The notes beneath the pieces are model-generated. The model was not told the DNA's origin and did not search any database. It worked only from the letters and a program-made list of their open reading frames with translations. 64,000 nt of DNA from Methanofollis liminatans DSM 4140 (lineage in GTDB: Archaea; Halobacteriota; Methanomicrobia; Methanomicrobiales; Methanofollaceae), in assembly GCF_000275865.1 (NCBI RefSeq), contig NZ_CM001555.1, positions 2,072,967 through 2,136,966 on the forward strand, in the 5' to 3' direction. Within the stretch, counting starts at the first letter, position 1, and each line of letters starts with the position of its first letter. Positions 10,232 through 19,207 of the stretch are shown piece after piece. A program made the translations under genes and the position numbers.

Positions 10232-10581
10232 ATCCGCCTTCTTCTCCCGTTTCTTATTCCTCTGTTTTCAAATAAAGGCGATTTCCAGACTCTCAGGGAT
10301 AAAATCAGGATGATGTCCGGGTCGACGCCCCTCCAGGCAGCGTCTTTCCCTATCACGGAGTCATGTCTTCCGGCGTCGGCGCGTCTCGGCAGGGGGAGGG
10401 CGGTGATCCCGGTGACCGTGCAGGAGCCCCCTTCAACAGGCGCCGCTCTATGAAGAGGGTGGCAGGTTCGTCCATGCTCAATGGTTCAGGACGGCGCCGA
10501 CACTCCGCCCTGCGGTGATCCGGTCATTTCCCCACCCCGGATGACAAACAATATCATTTTATGTCTACAACCGTCTAAGGG
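10232..10581. other. Intergenic region after the ATP synthase operon; no gene seen
   Basis: About 350 nt between ahaD and the pgk promoter. It opens with a pyrimidine-rich stretch that may terminate the aha transcript. The middle (about 10330-10510) is GC-rich without a convincing reading frame, SD or structured RNA signature. Nothing further can be supported. Confidence 0.4.
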
Positions 10582-10589
10582 AAATATAC
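10582..10589 (+). promoter_or_regulatory. TATA box of pgk
   Basis: AAATATAC, centred about 27 nt before the ATG at 10613, implies a leaderless or nearly leaderless transcript. There is no SD directly before the ATG, in agreement. Confidence 0.5.
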
Positions 10590-10612
10590 CCTATACGGCG
10601 GCAGGTTGTCCT

Positions 10613-11827
10613 ATGACGATTGGAACACTCACTGATCTCGATATCTCCGGAAAGACCGTTCTTTTGCGCGTCGACTTCAACTCTCCGATCGATCCCGCAT
10701 CAGGCGAGATCCTGGACGACAAACGCTTCCGGGAGCATCTCCCCACGGTCAGGGCGCTGGAGGATGCCCGGTGCGTCATCCTCGCCCACCAGAGCCGGCC
10801 CGGAAAGAAGGACTTCACCACGCTCCAGGCCCATGCCGACAAACTGGAGCACCTCCTCGGCCGTCAGGTCACCTATATCGACGACGTCTTCGGGCGTGCA
10901 GCACGGGACGCCGTCTCATCCATGCGTGCCGGCGAAGTGCTGATGCTTGAGAACGTACGCTTCAATGCCGAAGAAAACCTGACGCTCTCGCCTGATGCGG
11001 CGAAGGGAACACACATCTGCCGGATGCTCTCGTCGATGGCCGATGTCTTCGTCAACGACGCCTTCGGCACCGCTCACCGCTCGCAGCCGACGGTGGTGGG
11101 CCTTCCGATGCTGATGCGCTCGGCCGCAGGTCTGTTGATGGAGCGGGAGGTCGCCACCCTCTCGCGGGTCTTTACCGGCGCACCCCGTCCGGTCACCTTT
11201 ATCCTGGGCGGGACGAAGGTGGACGACTCGGTGGCGGTCGCCGAAAACGTCCTTGAGAAGGGTGTCGCCGACCGGGTGGTCGTCATCGGCGTCGTTGCGA
11301 ACGTCTTCCTCATGGCGGCCGGCCACGAGATCGGAAAGCCCTCGACCGATCTGGTCGCCCAGCTGAAATACATGGGCGAGGTCGAGAAGGCGAAGGCCCT
11401 CCTCTCGCGGTTCGGAGAGAAGATCGTCATGCCCGACCAGGTGGCGGTGCGGGAGGCCGGCGGCCGGGTCGAGTACTCCCTGGACCGGATCCCCGCAGAC
11501 GCCCCGGTGATGGATATCGGGACCGGAGCGCTCGGCGCGGTGAACGAGGTGATCAGGTCCTCAGGCACGGTCGTCCTGAACGGTCCTGCCGGCGTCTTCG
11601 AGGACGCCGCCTTTGCGGTCGGCACCCACGAGATCCTCAGGACCTCCTCGAAGGTGCCGTTCTCGGTGGTCGGGGGCGGGCACACGGCGGCAGTGATCGA
11701 GAAGATGGGGCTTGAGTCGGCGTTCACCCACATCTCCACCGGCGGCGGGGCATGCATCGAGTTTCTGACCGGGAAAAAACTCCCGGCCGTCGCCGCACTC
11801 GAACGCTCAAAAGAGATATTTGGATAG
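10613..11827 (+). CDS. pgk: Phosphoglycerate kinase
   Basis: Pgk interconverts 1,3-bisphosphoglycerate and 3-phosphoglycerate, mainly in gluconeogenesis in a methanogen. The 404-residue protein shows the signature DISGKTVLLRVDFNSPID at the N-terminus, the substrate-binding basic residues (AHQSRPGKKD, ENVRFNAEE), FVNDAFGTAHR, the ATP-binding FILGGTKVDD, and the C-terminal VVGGGHTAA. The start at 10613 is chosen because it gives the conserved N-terminus and matches the TATA spacing; an in-frame extension to 10481 is unlikely. Apparently a single-gene transcript. Confidence 0.95.
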   Translation: MTIGTLTDLDISGKTVLLRVDFNSPIDPASGEILDDKRFREHLPTVRALEDARCVILAHQSRPGKKDFTTLQAHADKLEHLLGRQVTYIDDVFGRAARDAVSSMRAGEVLMLENVRFNAEENLTLSPDAAKGTHICRMLSSMADVFVNDAFGTAHRSQPTVVGLPMLMRSAAGLLMEREVATLSRVFTGAPRPVTFILGGTKVDDSVAVAENVLEKGVADRVVVIGVVANVFLMAAGHEIGKPSTDLVAQLKYMGEVEKAKALLSRFGEKIVMPDQVAVREAGGRVEYSLDRIPADAPVMDIGTGALGAVNEVIRSSGTVVLNGPAGVFEDAAFAVGTHEILRTSSKVPFSVVGGGHTAAVIEKMGLESAFTHISTGGGACIEFLTGKKLPAVAALERSKEIFG

Positions 11828-11858
11828 GCCGGTTTTGATTGCCTGACCCGAAGAAATC

Positions 11859-12059
11859 TCAGTCTTTTTTCTTCATCTCAACAGATTTGAGGCGTTTTAA
11901 GATCTCGACGGCCTCCGCCTCGTGTGTTTTTTCAAGACGCCTGAATATCTCCCTTATATCGTGGTCCGAAGAGTTGAGGACGGTGCAGACCTCCTCAAGG
12001 TCGGGATTTTTACCGAGGTACTCTTTCAGGCGTTCAAACCCCTCAGATTCGATCATCAT
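11859..12059 (-). CDS. Small hypothetical protein (66 aa)
   Basis: A 66-residue, charged, helical product (MMIESEGFERLKEYLGKNPD...), no recognised family. The start at 12059 is preferred because a GGGAGTGAT SD lies upstream; an ATG at 12089 would extend it by ten mostly hydrophobic residues. It follows and slightly overlaps the gene at 12043-12264 on the same strand, so the two look like a mini-operon. Base composition is more AT-rich than the flanks, which suggests recent acquisition. Confidence 0.5.
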   Translation of the reverse strand: MMIESEGFERLKEYLGKNPDLEEVCTVLNSSDHDIREIFRRLEKTHEAEAVEILKRLKSVEMKKKD

Positions 12060-12264
12060 AGCTGTTATGATCACTCCCAGTAAAAACATTTTCTTTTAAT
12101 AGTTCCGAGTATTTCCCCCCTTTATCACTATAATCATCATTTTTTTCAGATTTGTTGTCCCGCTCTTCGATAAACGCCTTCAAAACTTCCATCGAAAATT
12201 TGATATTTTTTCGGTGGAAACGCGGCGCCCGGAGCGATAGTCCGGATGTCCCCTTCTCTGCCAT
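12043..12264 (-). CDS. Small hypothetical protein (73 aa)
   Basis: A 73-residue basic-then-acidic product (MAEKGTSGLSLRAPRFHRKN...). No family recognised. Support for reality: a GGGGGG SD just before the ATG and a TATA-like element at 12311-12322 giving a leader of about 25 nt. It shares an AT-rich patch with the next small gene. Possibly a remnant or a small accessory protein. Confidence 0.5.
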   Translation of the reverse strand: MAEKGTSGLSLRAPRFHRKNIKFSMEVLKAFIEERDNKSEKNDDYSDKGGKYSELLKENVFTGSDHNSYDDRI

Positions 12265-12310
12265 TCGTCCCCCCCAGGACTCTCTGACACGATGATGGAT
12301 GATGCGATCA

Positions 12311-12322
12311 CTATTATATATT
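12311..12322 (-). promoter_or_regulatory. TATA box for the two small AT-rich genes
   Basis: Read on the minus strand this is AATATATAATAG, about 50 nt before the ATG at 12264. It predicts a start of transcription near 12290. Confidence 0.45.
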
Positions 12323-12442
12323 GGTTTCTACTCCCCGGTAAAATGACTTTTTTCCAGGATCAAATAGATATTTTCGACCAATATCGTAAAATAAAAATAT
12401 ACTGCAACAGAGCAGGAACGAAGAGGGTCCGGAAGGGAAGGG

Positions 12443-13642
12443 TCATTCATAACGCAGCGCATCGATCGGGTCGAGATGCGCCGCCTTCCATGCCGGATAG
12501 ATCCCTGAGAGAACGCTGGTCCCGATGCCGAAGGAGATCCCGAGCAGGATCGCCCTGAGCCCCGCAGGATCGATGCCTGCCGGCGTGGTGCCGAAGCCTG
12601 CGAAGATCGTCTCGGCAACCAATCCCGAGATCGCATACCCGACGCCGATGGAGAGGAGGCCGCCGACCAGACTCCCGGCAAGGCCAAGGACCAGCGCCTC
12701 GTACAGGAACATGCTGAGGATCTCGCTGCGCAACGCCCCCAGAGAGCGCATGATCCCGATCTCGCGGGTGCGCTGGGTGACCGAGATGATCATCACGTTC
12801 AGGATCGAAACCCCTGCGACAAGGAGGGCGACAAGGCCGATGCCGAGGAGGAAGACCGATATGGCGTCGTAGGTCTGGTAGTAGAGTTCAAGGATCTCCC
12901 GCGAGTCCAGCACGTCCACCACCTCTTTTTGTCGGTTCATCTGCTCCTTCACCGCCTCCTTCACCGCCGGGATCTCGTCGAGGACGGCGACCTTGATCAC
13001 CACCCGGTCATAGTCCTCCTCTCCCCGGCGATCGGTATACCAGTCCCGCGTGACGACGACGGCGTAATCGGGATTGATATCGATCGCCATCCCCCGGTCC
13101 TCAAGTACGCCGGCCACCCGCACCTCCTCCCCGTCGAGACCGATCCGCCCCCCGGCCCTGATATCGAACTCTTCGGCAAGGAGGGCACCGACCAGGACGC
13201 TGCTCCCGGTGGGAAACGCGCCCTCGGTGACGGTGAGGAGGAGGGGCATATCGCTCCGGCCAAGGACGATCATCGGCACATAACCACCGTCCCTCCCTTT
13301 TTTCATCAGCACTGCCGTTTGAATGAGGGGGATCGCGGGGTTCGCCCCTGCAGCCCGTGCAATTCGATCCGCGTCCCGCTCCGAGATCCCGGCGGCGAGG
13401 GCAGACCTCGGGTCGAAGGGGTCTCCGCTTGCGGCGGCAAGATGCGGACTGACGACGACCGTGTCCGAGACATCGGCGACGAGGCCGGAGAAGAGAATGA
13501 TCAGGTTCGATCCGAGGATGCCGAGCGAGGCGATTGCGAGCACGCCGATGACAATCCCGAGCGCCGCAAGCCCTGACCTGACCGGATGGCGCCGCAGGTT
13601 CCTGAGGGCGAAGACCAGAAACACTCCCCGCAGCGATCGCAT
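12443..13642 (-). CDS. MacB/FtsX-type ABC transporter permease (third of three)
   Basis: 399-residue permease with MacB architecture: one N-terminal membrane helix (RNLRRHPVRSGLAALGIVIG onwards), an extracytoplasmic domain of about 220 residues, then three C-terminal helices with the FtsX motif (IISVTQRTREIGIMRSLGA). The start at 13642 has a GAGGG-type SD and lies 7 nt after the preceding permease. Such complexes move substrates outside the membrane by mechanotransmission, often lipoproteins or peptides; substrate here is unknown. Last gene of a four-gene operon. Confidence 0.88.
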   Translation of the reverse strand: MRSLRGVFLVFALRNLRRHPVRSGLAALGIVIGVLAIASLGILGSNLIILFSGLVADVSDTVVVSPHLAAASGDPFDPRSALAAGISERDADRIARAAGANPAIPLIQTAVLMKKGRDGGYVPMIVLGRSDMPLLLTVTEGAFPTGSSVLVGALLAEEFDIRAGGRIGLDGEEVRVAGVLEDRGMAIDINPDYAVVVTRDWYTDRRGEEDYDRVVIKVAVLDEIPAVKEAVKEQMNRQKEVVDVLDSREILELYYQTYDAISVFLLGIGLVALLVAGVSILNVMIISVTQRTREIGIMRSLGALRSEILSMFLYEALVLGLAGSLVGGLLSIGVGYAISGLVAETIFAGFGTTPAGIDPAGLRAILLGISFGIGTSVLSGIYPAWKAAHLDPIDALRYE

Positions 13643-13649
13643 CCCTCTT

Positions 13650-14849
13650 TCACCCCCGCAACGCGTCGATCGGCGCCATCCGTGACGCCTGCCATGCCGG
13701 ATACAGCCCCGCTGCCACACTTGTCACCATGCCAAAGCCCATCGCAAAGAGGATATAGGCGATAGAGAGCGGGTCGAAGACGGTCGCCCCTTCACCAAAG
13801 GTAGTCCCGGCGGTGAACACCTGCAGGGCGGCGACGCTGATGAGATAGCCCCCGATAAAACTAAAGGCCCCGCCGACCAGGCTCCCGACAATCCCGAGGA
13901 CGAGCGCTTCGTATATGAACATCAACAGGATCTCGCGGCGCAACGCCCCGATGGACCGCATCACCCCGATTTCTCGGATCCGTTCGGTGACCGAGATGAT
14001 CATCACGTTCAGGATGGAGACGCCAGCGATCACCAGGGATATCGCACCGATACCGAGGAGAAACCAGCCCATCGCGTCATAGATCTCGTTCACCTGCCGC
14101 AGTATCTCTCTGGAGTCCACAACATCCACGGTCTTCTCCCGGCGGTTCATCAGGTTCTCGACCGAACCCTTCACGCCCTCGATCGCCGCCTGGTCGGTGA
14201 CCTTGATGACGACGTAGTTGTAGCCGACCTTCTCAGGGAACATCTCAAAAAATCGCTCTTTTGTGACGACGATCGCGTAGTCCGGGTTGATGTCGAAGGC
14301 AAGACCTCGCTCCTGAAGGACGCCGGCGACCGGGACCGTCTCGCCGTCGATCCCGATCCTGCTCCCGGCCCGAAGGTCGTACTCACGGGCGAGATATACC
14401 CCGACCAGACAGGAGCGGGAGCCGGGTCTGAGGTAATTGCCCTCCGAGAGGGAGAGGAGCGGAGGGACGGCATCGTAATCGAGGCCGATCACCAGGGCGT
14501 AGCCCCCTTCCTTCCCTGCCGTCAGTTCGGCCGCCCCTTCAAGCACCGGCACCGTCAGGTAACCCCCGGCCGCCCGCCTGATCCGCTCCACGTCCGCCTC
14601 AGGGATCGTCGCCGCCACCGCCGTCCTGGGATCGCCGACGATCCCGAGATCGCCGAGGGCGGTGTGCGGGGTGATCACCACCGTGTCGCCGACATCGGCG
14701 ATCAGGCCGGCGGCAAGCAGATTGATGGCGTTGCCCATCACGCCGAGGGAGGCGATCGCAAAGACCCCGATCACGATCCCGAGGGTCGCCAGCAGGGAGC
14801 GTGCCGGGTGCCGCCTGATATTCCTGAGGGCGAACGAGAAAAAGATCAT
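13650..14849 (-). CDS. MacB/FtsX-type ABC transporter permease (second of three)
   Basis: 399 residues with the same layout as its neighbours: N-terminal helix ([20 protein letters not shown]), large external domain, and three C-terminal helices with the FtsX motif [19 protein letters not shown]. Its ATG overlaps the stop of the ATPase gene by 4 nt. Close similarity to the other two permeases of the operon indicates tandem duplication. Confidence 0.9.
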   Translation of the reverse strand: MIFFSFALRNIRRHPARSLLATLGIVIGVFAIASLGVMGNAINLLAAGLIADVGDTVVITPHTALGDLGIVGDPRTAVAATIPEADVERIRRAAGGYLTVPVLEGAAELTAGKEGGYALVIGLDYDAVPPLLSLSEGNYLRPGSRSCLVGVYLAREYDLRAGSRIGIDGETVPVAGVLQERGLAFDINPDYAIVVTKERFFEMFPEKVGYNYVVIKVTDQAAIEGVKGSVENLMNRREKTVDVVDSREILRQVNEIYDAMGWFLLGIGAISLVIAGVSILNVMIISVTERIREIGVMRSIGALRREILLMFIYEALVLGIVGSLVGGAFSFIGGYLISVAALQVFTAGTTFGEGATVFDPLSIAYILFAMGFGMVTSVAAGLYPAWQASRMAPIDALRG

Positions 14850-15523
14850 GCAATCCGACCGTCGACGATGTTGATCGTTCGCCGGGCGTATTCGGCGATT
14901 CTGGGGTCGTGCGTGACCATGATGATCGTCTTGCCCCGCCTGTTCATCGCCGTGAGGAGTTCCATGATCCCGGTCCCGGTCTTTGTGTCGAGGTTTCCCG
15001 TCGGTTCGTCCGCAAGGAGGATCTCGGGGTCGTTGACGAGGGCGCGGGCGATCGCCACCCGCTGCTGCTGTCCGCCCGAGAGTTCGGCCGGGGTGTGGGT
15101 GAGGAGTTCGTCCTCAAGGCCGACAGCGCGGATGACGTCCCGGCACGTCTCGCTGCACCCCCCCTTCCGCTCCTTTAAGAGCCTGGGGAACTCCACGTTC
15201 TCGAGGACGTTGAGGAGGGGGATCAGGTTGAACTGCTGGAAGATGAAGCCGATATGGTCGCGCCGCAGGGCGGTGAGTTCATCGTCAGAGAGTTTTCCGA
15301 TCTCTTTTCCCTTGATGGAGAGCGTTCCCGAGCTCGGGGTGTCGAGGCAGCCCATCAGGTTGAGGAGGGTAGACTTGCCCGAGCCCGACGGCCCCATGAT
15401 CGCAAGAAACTCTCCGGCCGGGACGTCGAGGGAGACGTGGTCGAGGGCGACGACGTCGCCTGCCGGCAGGGGGTAGACCTTGGAGACGTCCACAAATCTG
15501 ATGATCGGTTCCTGTTCAGTCAT
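14846..15523 (-). CDS. ABC transporter ATP-binding protein, LolD/MacB type
   Basis: The 225-residue ATPase serves the three FtsX-type permeases around it. Walker [10 protein letters not shown] (about residues 44-52), Q-loop FQQFNLIP, signature LSGGQQQR, Walker [11 protein letters not shown]-loop NLDTKTG and switch His in MVTHD are all present. It overlaps the upstream permease by 8 nt and the downstream one by 4 nt, so translation is coupled. Confidence 0.94.
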   Translation of the reverse strand: MTEQEPIIRFVDVSKVYPLPAGDVVALDHVSLDVPAGEFLAIMGPSGSGKSTLLNLMGCLDTPSSGTLSIKGKEIGKLSDDELTALRRDHIGFIFQQFNLIPLLNVLENVEFPRLLKERKGGCSETCRDVIRAVGLEDELLTHTPAELSGGQQQRVAIARALVNDPEILLADEPTGNLDTKTGTGIMELLTAMNRRGKTIIMVTHDPRIAEYARRTINIVDGRIA

Positions 15524-16679
15524 GGCGCAGCGCCTCGATCGGGTTCAGATGCGATGCTTTCCAGGCCGGATAAAAGCCCGAAACAATGCTCGTCCCGATG
15601 CCGAACGCCATCCCATAGAGGATGTAGACGAGGCTTGATGGGACGAAAAGGTATGACGTATCTTCCAGCATGATGATCACGGCGATATAGCCGCCGATGA
15701 AACTGAGGACGCCTCCAATGGCGCTCCCGATGAATCCAAGAATGAAGGACTCGTAGATGAACATGCGCAGCACCTCGCCCTGCCTGGCCCCGATCGAACG
15801 GATCACCCCGATCTCGCGGGTCCGCTCGGTCACCGACATCATCATCACATTGAAGATCGAGACGCCAGCGACAACAAGGGAGATCCCGCCAATGGCGACG
15901 GTGAACGTCGAGATCCGGTTGAAGGTCTCTATGAGGGTCTCCAGAATCGCGCGGGTGTCCAGCACGTTCACCACCTGCTCTCTCCGGTTGAGTTGCTCAT
16001 CGATGGCGGCCCTGACCGTGTCGATCTTATTGAGGTCCCTGACCTTGACGATCACCATGCTCCAGTCATCGTCGCCGTAGAGGTCCCGGTAGAAGGCGTC
16101 TGAGACGACGACGGCGAAGTCCGGGTTGATATCGAAACCGACGCCGCGCTCCTCCAGGATCCCGATCGTCCTGAGCCGCACCTCCTCATCGCCGATTGCC
16201 ACCCTGCTGCCCACGATCAGGTCGTATTCGTCGGCAAGACTCGATCCGATCAGCGCTGTTGTCGAGCCTCGCAGGTAGACCCCGTCGCGGATCTCGAGGA
16301 GTTCAGGGATCTCTGACGGCCGCATCCCATAGATCTGGGCGGCGCCGATCTCACCGCCGATGACGATCCGGTCGCCACCTGAATAGAGCGGGATCACCAC
16401 GTTCGAACCGGCGGCCCTCTGGATCTCGATCACCTGCCGATCGGTAATGCCCCTGGACGACACCCCGCCGAACCCGCCCCCGCCCCCACCGGCATGCGGG
16501 GTGATGACGATGGTGTCGCCGACGGTGGTCAGCGAGTCAGAGATCGAGAGGACGAGACTGTTGCCGAGGATGCCCATGGAGGCGATGGCGACGACTCCGA
16601 TGACGATCCCTATGACGGCGAGGAGGGAGCGCAGGAGGTTCAGCCTGATGTTCCTTCGGGCAAACTCAAAAAAGATCAT
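15516..16679 (-). CDS. MacB/FtsX-type ABC transporter permease (first of three)
   Basis: 387-residue permease opening the operon. The ATG at 16679 is chosen because it gives the same N-terminus as the paralogue (MIFFEFARRNIRLNLLRSLL) and lies just after a TATA box. The external domain contains a glycine-rich loop (GGGGGGFGG) absent from the other two copies; C-terminal helices carry SVTERTREIGVIRSIGARQG. It may pair with itself or with one of the downstream paralogues. Confidence 0.9.
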   Translation of the reverse strand: MIFFEFARRNIRLNLLRSLLAVIGIVIGVVAIASMGILGNSLVLSISDSLTTVGDTIVITPHAGGGGGGFGGVSSRGITDRQVIEIQRAAGSNVVIPLYSGGDRIVIGGEIGAAQIYGMRPSEIPELLEIRDGVYLRGSTTALIGSSLADEYDLIVGSRVAIGDEEVRLRTIGILEERGVGFDINPDFAVVVSDAFYRDLYGDDDWSMVIVKVRDLNKIDTVRAAIDEQLNRREQVVNVLDTRAILETLIETFNRISTFTVAIGGISLVVAGVSIFNVMMMSVTERTREIGVIRSIGARQGEVLRMFIYESFILGFIGSAIGGVLSFIGGYIAVIIMLEDTSYLFVPSSLVYILYGMAFGIGTSIVSGFYPAWKASHLNPIEALRHD

Positions 16680-16705
16680 GTCCCATGCTATCCTTGCGGG
16701 AAGGA

Positions 16706-16717
16706 CTATATAATAAA
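16706..16717 (-). promoter_or_regulatory. TATA box of the MacB-like operon
   Basis: Minus-strand TTTATTATATAG, centred about 32 nt before the ATG at 16679, predicts a leader of only a few nucleotides. Confidence 0.5.
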
Positions 16718-16779
16718 ATTGGCCGGAGAAGGGGGAGAAAGGACAGGGAGCGCACCTCCCATCCCGGCAGAATACGGTT

Positions 16780-18111
16780 CTACTCTTTCGGGTGATCCCG
16801 CAGCCACGAGGCGGCATAGCCGATCAGCCCGTGGACCCCGTCGGGAATGGGATGGACGTCCAGGAGGCCGTCGAGGTCGTGGACCGTCCGGCGGTGGCGG
16901 ATGGCGTCGGCCATATAGGTGGCGATGATCCCGGCGCCCGGCGATGCGGCCCAGACGCCGCGGACCTCACCGCTCTCCCGGTCCACACGGATCTTTCCGA
17001 TCCCGGTGTCGCCTGACGGGACCGACCAGAACGAGCCCGGACCTGCAGGAGCGGGCACGGAGAACTCAACACCGTCATCGTCCCCTGCAGTGCAGAAAGC
17101 GAGTTCGTTTGCGAGGCTGATGCTCTGCGGGACGGCCGCAGGATCGAAACGGCGGTCGATGCCCAGGATGTTCTCGGCGGCGACGACCCCCTGCAGGCGG
17201 GCGACCGGGGTGAGGAAGGGGCCGCCGGTCACGTCGCCGGCGGCATACACACCCTTCACCGAGGTCTCCATCCGGTCGTTCACCCGCACCTCCCCCTTCA
17301 GACCTTTCTCGACCCCTTCGATCATGGCGGCGTTGGGAACAAGCCCGGCCGCAAGCAGGACGGCGTCAGCCCTGCAGGTCTCGGACTCGTTCCCGCCGTA
17401 AGAGACGCTTTCAACCCGTTCATTGCCGTTTACGCCGTTGAGTGCGGCACACTCCTTGATATCGACGTCTTTGAGCTCTTTCAGGGCCAGACGGCGGAGA
17501 CGGGGATCGAGCCCTTTCAGAAAGGCACTGCGTGCGAGCACGGTCACCCGGCTGCCAAGCATCGAGAAAATATAGGCGAACTCGGCCGCCTGGACACCGC
17601 CGCCGACGATAACGAGATCTCCGGGCAACGTCTCCATGCGCGGGAGCGTGTGGGCCGTATAGACGCCGGGGAGAGAGATCCCTTCCACCACCGGCACTGC
17701 CGGCACCGAACCGGTCGCGATCACGACGGCCTCTGCCTCGACCTCTTCACCGTCGATGAAGACCTTGCGGCCGTCGAGCCGCGCCGTGCTCCCGTAGAGG
17801 ATCTCGACGCCGGCGTTTTTCGTCTCCTGATCAAGCACGGCCCTGATCTTCTCCTGGACGCGGTCCATGCCCCCCAGGAGGGCCGGGAAATGGATCTCAG
17901 GAGCACCGTCCAGGATACCGGCGGCGGCGAACTCCCGGTTCCGCTGCATGTGCCGGGCGGCATCGTTGAGGGCGCAGACCGCCATGCACCCGTAGTTCAG
18001 GCACTGGCCGCCGATCGCCCCTTTTTCGACGAGCAGGACCTCACGTCCGGCATTGCCGAGCCGGACAGCCGCGAACCTTCCTGCGGGGCCTCCGCCGATG
18101 ACGAGGATCAT
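16780..18111 (-). CDS. FAD-dependent pyridine nucleotide-disulfide oxidoreductase (Lpd-like)
   Basis: 443 residues with the two dinucleotide folds of the dihydrolipoamide dehydrogenase family: FAD motif VIGGGPAGRFAA at the N-terminus and NAD(P) motif DLVIVGGGVQAAEFA near the middle. The redox disulfide is C37/C42 (GGQCLNYGC), followed by an extra Cys, C46, where typical Lpd has a Lys in the phrase after the motif. No 2-oxoacid dehydrogenase genes are nearby, so lipoamide is not an obvious substrate. It follows the unknown gene at 18119-19057 after 7 nt and likely shares its transcript. Confidence 0.85.
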   Translation of the reverse strand: MILVIGGGPAGRFAAVRLGNAGREVLLVEKGAIGGQCLNYGCMAVCALNDAARHMQRNREFAAAGILDGAPEIHFPALLGGMDRVQEKIRAVLDQETKNAGVEILYGSTARLDGRKVFIDGEEVEAEAVVIATGSVPAVPVVEGISLPGVYTAHTLPRMETLPGDLVIVGGGVQAAEFAYIFSMLGSRVTVLARSAFLKGLDPRLRRLALKELKDVDIKECAALNGVNGNERVESVSYGGNESETCRADAVLLAAGLVPNAAMIEGVEKGLKGEVRVNDRMETSVKGVYAAGDVTGGPFLTPVARLQGVVAAENILGIDRRFDPAAVPQSISLANELAFCTAGDDDGVEFSVPAPAGPGSFWSVPSGDTGIGKIRVDRESGEVRGVWAASPGAGIIATYMADAIRHRRTVHDLDGLLDVHPIPDGVHGLIGYAASWLRDHPKE

Positions 18112-18118
18112 GGACGAT

Positions 18119-19057
18119 CTAGAAGACCTCGACGCCTTCGTCCATCGGCATGGTGAGAATCTCTCCAGTATAGGCGTTCACCTCGACGATCTTGTCCCGC
18201 GCCTCGATTTCCCAGACCGGGACATAGACCAGCGTCACCTCAGTCGTGATATTCTTTCTATCCGGCTTGAGCGTCTCCTCCTGGTAATAGATCGTGTCGC
18301 CCTCTTCGCGCTTGATACGCACGCGCTGGGTGAGGTTCTCGACCATTGCGGCGACCACCTGCACCTCTGCGTCCTCCTTTCTGATCTTCGGCGTGAGCAC
18401 CTCGCAGTTCTCGGGCATGCCGGTGTCGACGGCTTCGGAGACCTTCATGTCCATCGTGGAGCCGTTGATGGCGTTCAGCCCCCCCCACTGGTCGGCTTCG
18501 AAGGAAACCCGGTGGTTCACCACCGTCTGGGATCCGGTGCTGGTGCAGTGGTAACACCAGTACGGAACGAACCTGCACCGCACCGACCCTCGCTTCCCTG
18601 AGATGATCATGGCATTCTTCTCGCTGATCTGAACAGGAAGATGGAGGATGGCGATCCCTTTTCCCCCTCCAGACCGGGGAGCCGCCCGGGCCGGTTGCGC
18701 CACCAGTCCGCTTTCGAGTGCGATCCTGCGCCCAAAGATACCGGCAACCGCCGCTTCACCGGCATATCTGGCGATCTCCTCCTCGCCCCAGACGGTGCAG
18801 TTCGGTGCCCTCGCACGGGTGAAGGTCACCAGCACCTTTCTGCACTCCTGGACGCCATCCTCTCGTTTAAGGCGGAATTTTCTCGTGTCGAAGCGATCAA
18901 TCTCATCAGGATTGTCCGATATGAGCACCACAATCCCGTCATCGTCGCCGACACCCGAGAGATCAAATGGCTCGTCGGCGCATTCGACCTCGTATCCCGC
19001 GGCTTCCAGGATCATCTTCACAAGATCCTGCGCCCGCTCCCTCAGAACGCCTTCCAT
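18119..19057 (-). CDS. Conserved hypothetical archaeal protein (312 aa), possible nuclease-like N-terminus and PepSY-like C-terminus
   Basis: No firm family. The N-terminal ~110 residues (helix, GYEVECADEPFDLSG, strand with VVLISD, KVLVTFTRA) resemble the outline of a restriction-endonuclease-like fold. The middle has a short Cys cluster (CRFVPYWCYHC). The C-terminal end (VTLVYVPVWEIEARDKIVEV...NAYTGEI) resembles PepSY-type repeats. Co-transcribed with the flavoprotein disulfide reductase. A TATA-like sequence sits immediately before the ATG (19060-19070), so translation may begin at a later Met (residue 15). Confidence 0.6.
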   Translation of the reverse strand: MEGVLRERAQDLVKMILEAAGYEVECADEPFDLSGVGDDDGIVVLISDNPDEIDRFDTRKFRLKREDGVQECRKVLVTFTRARAPNCTVWGEEEIARYAGEAAVAGIFGRRIALESGLVAQPARAAPRSGGGKGIAILHLPVQISEKNAMIISGKRGSVRCRFVPYWCYHCTSTGSQTVVNHRVSFEADQWGGLNAINGSTMDMKVSEAVDTGMPENCEVLTPKIRKEDAEVQVVAAMVENLTQRVRIKREEGDTIYYQEETLKPDRKNITTEVTLVYVPVWEIEARDKIVEVNAYTGEILTMPMDEGVEVF

Positions 19058-19207
19058 CTCTTTTTATATCGGCGTGAGGTATAGAACAATTTTGCTATCT
19101 GCACCAGCAGACTGGCCCGGGGCAGCAGAGAGCGGTACGGGTGAGATGAGGAAAAACCGTGCGTAGCCTTCTGGCTGACGTCTGCACACCGCGCCGACCT
19201 GCATGGA

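Noticed and set aside
10330-10510. GC-rich gap considered as RNase P or SRP RNA
   Set aside because: Conserved elements of those RNAs were not found and no convincing fold was seen by eye.
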